A DNA stretch of 64,000 nucleotides, taken from Lepiota brunneoincarnata. Its lineage: Eukaryota; Basidiomycota; Agaricomycetes; Agaricales; Agaricaceae. A program made the position numbers and the translations under genes. Shown piece after piece: positions 56,433-64,000 of this stretch. The notes beneath the pieces are model-generated. The model was not told where the DNA came from and ran no database searches. It saw nothing but the letters and a program-made list of their open reading frames with translations. Location: NCBI GenBank assembly GCA_023014365.1, contig JAEBUN010000031.1:1-64000 (forward strand). Direction: 5' to 3'. Each line of letters opens with the position of its first letter. Positions within the stretch are counted from its first letter, which is position 1.

Positions 56433-58348
56433 TTTTTTTTTTTTTTTTTTTTTTTTTAAATCTCCAATTTATTATGCGGGCTGTGTAGGGAGGCCATGTG
56501 CAGCAATGTACTACAATACAAACGACCAAGCCATACACTACAGGGTATCTGTACATACAACGCATGACCGCAGATGCGGGCATGCGTTTCCCCATGCCCA
56601 GGACAAAGCTGCCCTGAATGAACGGAGGCAGGAAGACGGCTGCCGCCCAGCATGTGGCGCAGGAACCAGACCAGGGTGAGGTCCCCCCACAATGGGGGTT
56701 AGGGGTTAATTCCCACATAAATCCCTACACGCCATCCGAAGACGGTGGGGGAATAACCAATGCCCCGGCCTGGGCCAAACCGGGTGCCGGGCAGAGCTAC
56801 TAGCCAATACCCCCTGGGGGGGGCCCAGCCCTCTCAGCAAACGCGAATGCAGTCGGGGATGCCTCGAGGAAAGCAATGAGGGCCTCGACCATAGCTGGGA
56901 CCCCCGCCATGGAGTGCCTGGGGCAGCTCCAGAACATGTGCTCATGAGTCTCCTCCCAAAACCTGCAGCGACAGGAGTAATCCTCCTGTGGGAAAAAACA
57001 CCTCCGATAGCTCCCTATCGGCGCGTGGTTAAGAATAGCACGCGTCATCTGGGCCATCAAAGACACTGAATGAGCATGCGGGATCCAGGCCCCACCATGG
57101 AGATATGTGGGCCGCAGGGGATGATCGTCATTCCTGGCAAGCTGGAGAAAACCATGCCTGCAATGATCAGGATCCTGGAACGAGTTGATCCAGCAGTCCT
57201 AACACAACCATACTTCCTCCTTGCGGAGGAAGTCAAGCGAGGCCCGGGTACATGCCCCTACCCCAATGGAAGGCAACGACCACATGAGGTCATGCACCTG
57301 AGTGTGGAAAGGCCACTTCGCACACGAAGGGACCTCCCAGAAGTGAACTGATCAGGCCGGACCCCCAGCAAACCAATCAGCGAGAAGGCGGCAGACCACC
57401 AGGGAGTGACCCTGGGCAGAATGCACCGACGGGTCCACCACCCGCCTGGCCGAAGCCATCGAGTCAGTGAACAGGATAAGGCCAGTGGCACCCTTGACAG
57501 TAACTGCCTTGGACACCGCCAGCCGGATGGCAAAAAGCTCGGCCTCAGATGCTGTGACCTTCCCCCCCGGAAGCCGGACTGCATGAACGCAGTCCAGCCC
57601 CTGGAAAATCTGGGCAGCCGAAACCGCCTGGTGGGTCCGGCAGGGCGGCAGACTCGCGTCCGTGGCCACCACCAGAACCCCCGGGTCAGCCTGCACCCGG
57701 GCCAGAACCTGGTCGAGAGCTGTGACATGGGCCACAAGGGTGTCCTCCGCCCCCCAGTCGTACAAGTGGAAGCAAACCCGATCTGGGTACACATCCAAGA
57801 GACGACGCCCTGGCCAGGCCTCCAGTGCAACGGCATGAAAGGATCCGGCGAGGGCAGCAAGATGCTGGTTAGCGTCAACGACAGGCCCCTTCACCTTGAT
57901 TAACTCACGGGGGGGGAGCCTGGCTATAGACCGGACATGAGACCAGAGATCTCCACTGTAGCCCCAACCAAGGAGGGCACGAACAGGGTGGCCTGGCGCA
58001 AGCGTGGCGTACCACAACTCGGCACGATCATGAAGCTTCCGGAGATGGAGATGAATGGGGATCAGGCCCGCAATGGCCCCAACCCCCCCATCGGGAGACA
58101 TCCTAAAGGCACCGGTAATCCAAAGTGCAGCCTGCCGCTGCATCCGGCGAAGGTGGTCCGAGGCACCCTTACACCTAGTGCCCCAGTAGTACCACAAGCG
58201 AAAGCCGTACGTGGCTATAGGAACCACGCACAACCAATAAAGAAGGCACTTCTGGTCTGGCAGAAGCCCCCGGACAGAGTTACCAAGCATTCCCATGGCC
58301 TTGACCGTGGAAATAGCCTTAGTAGAATAGAAGCGAACATGCTCCTTA
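56433..58348 (-). mobile_element. LINE copy L5, 5'-truncated, inserted in L4
   Basis: T-run 56433-56457, then AAATCTCCAATTTATTA. Flanked by the exact 14-bp duplication GAGCACGACAAGTC (56419-56432 and 58349-58362). 1916 bp. The 5' end lies at codons for KEHVRFYSTKAIS. Confidence 0.95.
56800..58348 (-). pseudogene. LINE ORF2 3' part (thumb, RNase H, zinc motif), L5
   Basis: Open from 58348 to 57352: KEHVRFYSTKAISTVKAMGM, VVPIATYGFRLWYYWGTRCK, LVVATDASLPPC, EAELFAIRLAVSKAVTVKGA and LILFTDSMASARRVVDPSVH. A TGA ends it at WFAGGPA, the same place as in L7. The remainder has a further stop (WLC-stop-DCW) and ends with SCRCRFWEETHEHMFWSCPR and AERAGPPPGGIG at 56800. Confidence 0.85.
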
Positions 58349-60055
58349 GAGCACGACAAGTCCGAGCTCTTCCATTTCTCACAGGATTGTTCCAGTGAGA
58401 ATCCCCCAGTGGACTTGGGGTTTCCCCCGTTCACTGGCGCTACCCCTCTTTGGCCCAAGACCTATTGGAGGTATCTGGGCTTCTATTTCGATCACACCCT
58501 TACATTTAAGGAGCACATTCGCTTCTACTCCACCAAGGCTATTTCCATGGTCAAGGCCATGGGAATGCTTGGTAATTCTGTCCAGGGGCTTCTGCCAGAC
58601 CAGAAGTGCCTCCTCTATCGGTCGTGCATGGTTCCTATAGCCACGTACAGCTTTCGCTTGTGGTACTACCAGGGTGCCAGGTGTAAGGGCGCTTTGGACC
58701 ACCTTTGCCAGATGCAGCGCTGGGCTGCACTCTGGATTACCGGTGCCTTTAGGACATCACCCGATGGGGGGGTTGGGGCTATTGCAGGCCTGATCCCCAT
58801 TCATCTTCATCTCCAGAAGCTTCGTGACCATGCTGAGTTGTGGTACACCATGCTTGCTCTGGGCCATCCTGTTCATGCCCTCCTTGGTTGGGGCTACAGC
58901 AGTGATCTCCAGTCTCATGTCTGGTCCATAGCCAGGCTCCCTCCCTGAGAGTTGGTCAAGGTGGAGGGGCCTGTTGTCGATGCTAACTGGCGTCTTGCAG
59001 CCCTCGCTGGGCCTTTCAACGCTGTTGCACTGGAGGCTTGGCCAGGGCGTCGTCTCTTGGATGTGTACCCGGGCCGGGTCCACTTCCATTCATATGACCA
59101 GGGGGTGGAGGATGCCCTCACAGCCCATGTTGCGGCTCTCAACCGGGTTCTTGCCTGGGTGCAGGCCGAGCCGGGGGTTCTGGTGGCAGCGACAGACACG
59201 AGTCTGCTGCCCCGCCGGATCCACCAGGCAGTTTCAGCCACCCAGGTTTTCTGGGGGCTGGGCTGCATTCATGCGGTCCGGCTTCCGAGAGGGAAAGTTA
59301 TGGCTCCCGAGGCTGAGCTCTTCACCATCCGGCTGGCGGTGTCCAAGGCAGTTTCTGTCGAGGGTGCTGCCAGTCTTGTCTTGTTCACTGACTCGATGGC
59401 CTCAGCCAGGCGAGCGGTGGACCCTTCGGTACATTCTGCTCAGGGTCACTCCTTGGCGGTCTGTCACCTTCTCGCCGTGTGGTTTGCCGGGGGTCTGGCC
59501 TGCTCGGTCCATTTCTGGGAGGTCCCTTCACATGCGAAGTGGCCTTTCCATACTCAGGTGCACAACTTTGCTTGGTCATTACCTCCCGTTGGGGTAGGGG
59601 CTCGTCCCCAGGCCTCACTCGACTACCTCCACAAGGAGGAAGTATGTTTGTGTCAGGACTGCTGGATCGATTTGTTCCAGGATCCTGACCATCGCGGGCA
59701 TGGTTTCCTCCAGCTCGCCAGGGATGATGACCATCCCCTGCGGCCTACATATCTCCACAGTGGGGCCTGGATCCCGCATGCTCATTCAGTGTCTTTGATG
59801 GCCTGGATGACACACGCTATTCTTAACCATGCACCAATAGGGAGCTATCGGAGGCGCTTTTTCCCACAGGAAGATTATTCCTGTCACTGCAGGTTTCAGG
59901 AGGAGACCCATGAGCATGTGTTCCGGAGCTGCCCCAGGCACTCCATGGCAGGGGTCCCAGCTACAGTCGAGGCCCTCATTGCTTTCCTCAAAGCGTCCCC
60001 AACAGCGTTCACATTCACTGAGAGGGCCGGGCCCCCCCTGGGGGGTATCGGCTAG

Positions 60056-60413
60056 TAGCTCTGCCTGGCACCCAGCTGGGTCCGGGCTGGGGTGTTGGTT
60101 ATTCCCCCACCATCCTTGGGTGGCATGTAGGGATTTACGTGGGAATTGACCCCTAACCCCCATTGGGGGGGGACCTCACCCTGGTTTGGTTCCCACGCTG
60201 CGCACTGGGCAGTAGCTGTCTTCCCGCCTCCGTTCATTCGGGGTGGCTTTGTCCTGGGCATGGGGAAACGCATGCCCGCATCTGCAGTCATGCACTGTAT
60301 GTACAGATACCCTGTAGTGTATGGCTCGGTCGTTTGTACTGTAGTACATTGCTGCACGCGGCCTCCCTATGTGGCCCATGTAATAATTTGGAGAATAAAA
60401 AAAAAAAAAAAAA
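60056..60413 (+). other. LINE 3' UTR and tail (L4)
   Basis: About 340 bp of non-coding sequence shared by L1, L4, L5 and L7, containing GGGATTTACGTGGGAATTGA, a G-run and the terminal TAATNNATTGGAGA motif before poly(A). L3 stops in its first third. Confidence 0.75.
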
Positions 60414-60439
60414 GAGGGAGTCAATGGTGGTCGCTGGGC

Positions 60440-61525
60440 GGATACCCAACGAAACGCGGAGTTCCTTTGCCATTGCAACAGCATCAGAGTGAAGCTCTGC
60501 AACAGAGCCCAAGGGCACCTGCCAGAAGGTGACGGTCCACTGTGCCTTAGCAGACAGCCAGCGATCCAGAGATTAGCACACCTCCAGGGAATGAGCCTGG
60601 CCTGTGTGCACAGAGGGGTCAACAGCTCTGCGGGCAGAGCCCGCAGAGCTGGTGTATATGAAGATGTGATCAGTTTCAGCACGATCCAAGACCATGCCTA
60701 CTCCCAGTTAAATGGAGTGGAGCTCTACATCAGCGAGCAGAACTCTCTCCCTGCAGCCTGCCTGGCCTGCTTGACCAAGCACCCACCTGCAAACACACAA
60801 GCTGCCGAAACAGCCTGCAGTCTCCCGCATGGCAGCCGGTGGGCACCAGCCGCTATGCAAGCAGACGATGGGTCGGCCTGCGCCCTCCGGATAGAGGCAT
60901 GCAGTCTGTTGAGGTGCTGTTGCTTCAAATCCCCCTCCGGATCAACGGTGTAAAGCATAAATTTGATCTGCTCTGAAAAGTGGTCCAAAAGTCAGAGACC
61001 TGGCCTGTTCTCGTCTGCAAACAGGCTGAATGACTCAGTAAGCTGCGGAAGCACATTTTGTATTTCCATGAGAGCACTCCTCACCTTGGGCCGAAGCGCC
61101 GGGGTGAGAGACGAAATAGAGCGAGGGTGCACTGCAGTGCTCCCCCTGAACTCATGGCCCAGTAAGGGCCAAAGCGGGTGATTCACCGCAAGCGTGGCAA
61201 CCCGGAATATTGTTCGGGAGGCCAGCTTCTTGAGATGCAACTTGGAAAGGCAGAAGGCCTGCGAGGGTCTCTGTCCCCCCGGAGGGGGATGTGCAGAACA
61301 CACTGATGATCCAGTTAGCAGCATGCCGCTGCATGGAGTTAAACATCTTGAGGATCCCCTTATTGCAGAAACCCTCGTGTTACCACATACAAAATCCATA
61401 CATGGCTATAGGCATCACGCAGGACTGGTAGAGGAGGCACTTCTGGTCGGAAGCAGCCCCTGGGTTGAATTGCCAAGCATCCCCATTGCACCAACCGTGG
61501 AGAACGCCTTGGTAGAATAGTAGCG
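60440..61525 (-). pseudogene. LINE ORF2, thumb to RNase H (L6), decayed
   Basis: Minus strand: YYSTKAFSTVGAMGMLGNST at 61525, then CLIPLMQRHAANWIISVFCTSP-type codons, HPLWPLLGHEFRGSTAVHPR, then IRRAQADPSSACIAAGAHRL and ARRAVDPSVHTGQAHSLEVC with a stop. Several frame changes. Corresponding residues in L4 are HAELWYTMLALGHPVHALLG and ARRAVDPSVHSAQGHSLAVC. Confidence 0.65.
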
Positions 61526-61526
61526 T

Positions 61527-61860
61527 ATGTATTACCAGAGGACCCCCGGTCTCAGCATTGACATGCTCTCGTATGTCGACGATGGGACCCTTATCGTTCA
61601 GACCAAAACTTGGGAGGACAATGTATCTGCCCTACAGGTGGCCTATCGCTGCGTGCATGGGCTCTTTGACTCTTTCGGCCTCACGCTTGAGCACACCACG
61701 TCGGAGGTCTTCCACTTCTCTTGGAATCCGAGGGATCCCAACCCACCCATTGACCTGGGCTTCCACCTGTACATGGGGGATACCCCTCTGAGGCCCAAGC
61801 CATTTTGGTGGTACTTGGGTTTCTATTTTGACCATGCTCTCACTTTCCACAAGCATGTAC
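61527..61860 (+). pseudogene. Inverted RT palm segment of L6
   Basis: Plus-strand codons YYQRTPGLSIDMLSYVDDGT (catalytic YVDD), FGLTLEHTTSEVFHFSWNPR, PFWWYLGFYFDHALTFHKHV. They are exactly the residues missing between the flanking minus-strand parts (ALYLTPLVYL before, YYSTKAFSTVGAMGMLGNS after). So this is an inversion of about 335 bp and not a separate insertion. Confidence 0.8.
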
Positions 61861-61861
61861 A

Positions 61862-62551
61862 TAGAGATAAACCAGAGGGGTGAGATACAGGGCTGACAAG
61901 ACCAGAGACAGAGCAGAGCCCTGCCCCACACCCACATCTGCCCATCTGGGGTCTGACCAGAAGGAGTTCCACAGGTAAGTGGTAGACCTCCTGACCAGGT
62001 AGGAGCCAAAGAACCGCACCAACTCTGGCGCGAACCCTGACCACAACAGAACCACCAGAACCATATCATGGTTCAGCGAAGGAAAGAACTGAGCAATGTC
62101 AAAAGTGACAATGCTTGTCTGCAGCCCCTGAGCCCACCCTGCATGAACAAGATGGGTGAGGATCAACCTGGTGTCCTCAGTGGACTTCTGGCGAATGCCG
62201 CCAACCTGGTTGGGGTGAAACACCCCCCACTTGACACAGTCAAATTGGAGGCAGTTGGAGATCATCTTCTCCACAAGCTTACCCAGCATGTTCAACAACA
62301 TGATCAGCCTAAAGGCCTTGGGCATAGAGTAAGAGGGCTTTCCCGGTTTAGGTATGACCACTGAGTTAGACTCCTTGAAGTAATCTGGCCAATGTCCTGC
62401 TGTCAGGCAGGCATTGGCGAGATTGACAAACACACGGCAAGACGCTCAGTCCACCACGATGTCCTTCAGGTACGACCACGTAACATGGTCAGGCCCAGGG
62501 GCAGACCTCTTCACGCAAGAACGCAAAGCATCCTCAAGTTCCAAGGTCAAG
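61862..62551 (-). pseudogene. LINE ORF2, RT fingers and first palm part (L6)
   Basis: Minus strand: FLTLELEDALRSCVKRSAPG, DHVTWSYLKDIVVD, CLTAGHWPDYFKESNSVVIP, KAFRLIMLLNMLGKLVEKMI, GVFHPNQVGGIRQKSTEDTR, IVTFDIAQFFPSLNHDMVLV and VGVGQGSALSLVLSALYLTP. A stop lies after IVVD. The next RT residues are found on the opposite strand at 61527. Confidence 0.85.
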
Positions 62552-62563
62552 AATGGGTACCAC

Positions 62564-63596
62564 ACTTGCACCGGAGGCCTGGCTGGGGCATTGTCTCTTG
62601 GATGTGTACCTGGATCGGGTTCGCTTCCACTCGTATGACTGGGGGGTGGAGGACACCCTTGCGGCCCATGTTGCAGCTCTCAACTGGGTTCTGGCCTGGG
62701 CGCAGGCCGACCCGGGGGTTCTGGTGGCGGCCACGGACGCAAGTCTGCCACCCCACTGGACCCACCAGGCGGTGTCGGCTGCCCAGATTTTCCAGGGGGT
62801 GGACTGCGTTCATGCGGTCCAGCTTCCAGGGGGGAAGGTGATGGCGTCTGAGGCCAAGCTTTTTGCCATCCGGCTGGCGATGTCCAAGGCAGTTACTGTC
62901 AAGGGCGCCACTGGCCTTATCCTGTTCACTGACTTGATGGCTTCGGCCAGGCGGGTGGTGGACCCGTCGGTGCATTCTGCCCAGGGTCACTCCCTGGTGG
63001 TCTGCCACCTTCTTGCTGATTGGTTTGCCGGGGGTCTGGCCTGATCGGTTCACTTCTGGGAGGTCCCTTCGCGTGCGAAGTGGCCTTTCCACACTCAGGT
63101 GCATGACCTCGCGTGGTCATTGCCTTCTGTTGGGGTAGGGGTATGTACCCGGGCCTTGCTTGACTTCCTCCGCAAGGAGGAAGTACGGTTGTGTCAGGAC
63201 CGCTAGATCAACTTGTTCCAGGATCCTGATCATTGCAGGCATGGTTTTCTCCAGCTTGCCAGGGACAACAATCGTCCCCTGCGGCCCACATATCTCCATG
63301 GTGGGGCCTGGATCCCGCATGCTCATTCAGTGTCTTTGATGGCCCAGATGACGCATGCTATTCTTAACCATGTGCCGATAGGGAGCTATCGGAGGTGTTT
63401 TTTCCCACAGGAGGATTACTCCTGTCGCTGCGGGTTTCGGGAGGAGACTCATGAGCACATGTTCCGGAGCTGCCCCAGGCACTCCATGGCGGGGGTCCTG
63501 GCTACAGTCGAGGCCCTCATTGCTTTCCTTGAGGCGTCCCCGACTGCATTCGCGTTCGCTGAGAGGGCTAGGCCCCCCCCGGGGGGTATTGGCTAG
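62564..63596 (+). pseudogene. LINE ORF2 3' end (RNase H and zinc motif), L7
   Basis: VLVAATDASLPPHWTHQAVS, EAKLFAIRLAMSKAVTVKGA and LILFTDLMASARRVVDPSVH, then a TGA at 63042-63044 after WFAGGLA, the same site as in L5. Next come SVHFWEVPSRAKWPFHTQVH, a TAG (QDR-stop-INLFQDPDH), and EDYSCRCGFREETHEHMFRS with CPRH. The stop of the ORF is at 63594-63596. Confidence 0.85.
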
Positions 63597-63900
63597 TAGC
63601 TCTGCCTGGCACCTGGTTTGGCCCGGGCTGGGGCGTTGGTTATTCCCCTGCCGTCTTCGGACGGCGTGTAGGGATTTACGTGGGAATTAACCCCTAACCC
63701 CCATTGTGGGGGGACCTTGCCAGGGCGGCTTCATCCTGGGCATGGGGAAACGCATGCCCACGTCCACAGTCATGCGTTGTATGTACAGATACCCTGCAGT
63801 GTACAGCTTGGTCGTTTGTATTGTAGTACGTTGCTGCACGCGGCCTCCCTACGTGGCCTGCGTAATAAATTGGAGATTTAAAAAAAAAAAAAAAAAAAAA
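62564..63900 (+). mobile_element. LINE copy L7, strongly 5'-truncated, inserted in L6
   Basis: Flanked by the exact 12-bp duplication AATGGGTACCAC (62552-62563 and 63901-63912). It ends in the tail AATAAATTGGAGATTTAAA and a run of A (about 63879-63900). 1337 bp. Confidence 0.95.
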
Positions 63901-64000
63901 AATGGGTACCACGCCCTTTCCACTTGCGCAGGAAGAGCGTCCAGCACTGAGGGATCTACAACATGGCCAGAGGCTGCGTTGTAGGTCCCATGGAGGGCAT

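Larger units (their letters stand above)
56226..60055 (+). pseudogene. LINE ORF2 from RT palm to C-terminus (L4), one stop plus insertion
   Basis: The first piece holds the catalytic LLSYIDDGTIVAQAW intact. After the L5 insertion the frame resumes as HDKSELFHFSQDCSSENPP, FKEHIRFYSTKAISMVKAMG and CMVPIATYSFRLWYYQGARC. A TGA at 58946-58948 follows RLPP where L1 and L5 have Arg. The rest is open to 60055: RNase H with VLVAATDTSLLP (Asp), EAELFTIRLAVSKAVS (Glu) and VLFTDSMASARRAVDPSVHS (Asp), then SCHCRFQEETHEHVFRSCPR. Apart from the insertion this is the best preserved 3' half, a single CGA to TGA from open. Confidence 0.9.
56226..60413 (+). mobile_element. LINE copy L4, 5'-truncated, interrupted by L5
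   Basis: Parts 56226-56432 and 58349/58363-60413. It runs from RT palm codons (SLYLAPAMYIIERRLS) to the poly(A) run at about 60399-60413, with the tail AATAATTTGGAGAATAAAA. The 5' end abuts L3. No target duplication found for the outer ends. Confidence 0.85.
60414..64000 (-). mobile_element. LINE copy L6, divergent subfamily, interrupted by L7
   Basis: Minus-strand LINE whose protein differs clearly from L1-L5. It enters at the right edge with codons for ALPAQVERAWYPF, is cut by L7 (62564-63900), then reads on. Near the left end, RNase H-like codons (SSARRAVDPSVHTGQAHSLE) and TFWQVPLGSVAELHSD run up to the L4 poly(A). Its own 3' end is not seen. A segment at about 61527-61860 is inverted. 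Confidence 0.8.

Noticed and set aside
48226..56457. T-runs at 48226 and 56433 as pol III terminators
   Set aside because: They are the poly(A) tails of minus-strand LINE copies, each directly followed by the LINE 3' end sequence.
54519..60413. L3 and L4 as a second twin-priming product
   Set aside because: They meet head to head, but both cover the same 3' half of the element, so L3 cannot be the inverted 5' part of L4.

Overview
The window looks like transposon-packed nuclear DNA of a filamentous fungus, most likely a basidiomycete of the class Agaricomycetes. That is inferred from short GT-AG introns (about 50 nt), a caspase-domain gene of a type I know from mushrooms, Tad1-like LINEs, chromodomain Ty3/gypsy elements (chromoviruses), PIF1-type Helitrons and pogo/Tc1 transposons. 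Apart from the broken caspase-like gene at the left edge, I recognise no cellular gene: nearly all of the 64 kb is mobile elements inserted in one another. I name families locally (A-D for Tc1, G1/G2/G4 for gypsy, U1-U4 for Helitron units, L1-L7 for LINE copies); these are not database names.

Layout. 1-1483: decayed caspase-like gene. 1484-2759: AT-rich DNA. 2760-7337: Tc1 family A fragments, hit by a complete Tc1 family B element (3060-4650) and a 1.07-kb tRNA-headed SINE-like retroposon (4969-6033). 7338-37603: one Tc1 family C element stretched to 30 kb. It contains Tc1 D (7630-9220), the chromovirus G1 (9671-35128) and Tc1 A (35703-37307). G1 itself holds a solo LTR of G2, a tandem block of four Helitrons (15407-28506) inside its reverse transcriptase, and a further unknown insertion with a solo G1 LTR (about 31656-33760). 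Removing the insertions gives back a 1603-bp Tc1 with an open 339-codon frame.

37630-41394: a pogo/CENP-B-type transposase gene on the minus strand, split by a second Tc1 D (39050-40641). 41506-45185: the gypsy element G2 (gag, protease, start of RT) with a solo LTR of its own family inside, interrupted by G4, a minus-strand chromovirus (45186-48225). 48226-64000: a GC-richer cluster of Tad1-like LINE copies in both orientations. L1 and L2 are complementary halves of one element in a twin-priming arrangement; L5 lies in L4 and L7 lies in L6, each with exact target-site duplications.

Across the window decay is mostly CpG loss: conserved Arg CGA codons became TGA in gypsy, Helitron and LINE frames, which fits cytosine methylation followed by deamination, or a RIP-like process. 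The LINEs and the SINE share the same 3' tail, so they are probably machine and passenger. The two chromoviruses carry a related extra ORF downstream of the chromodomain.
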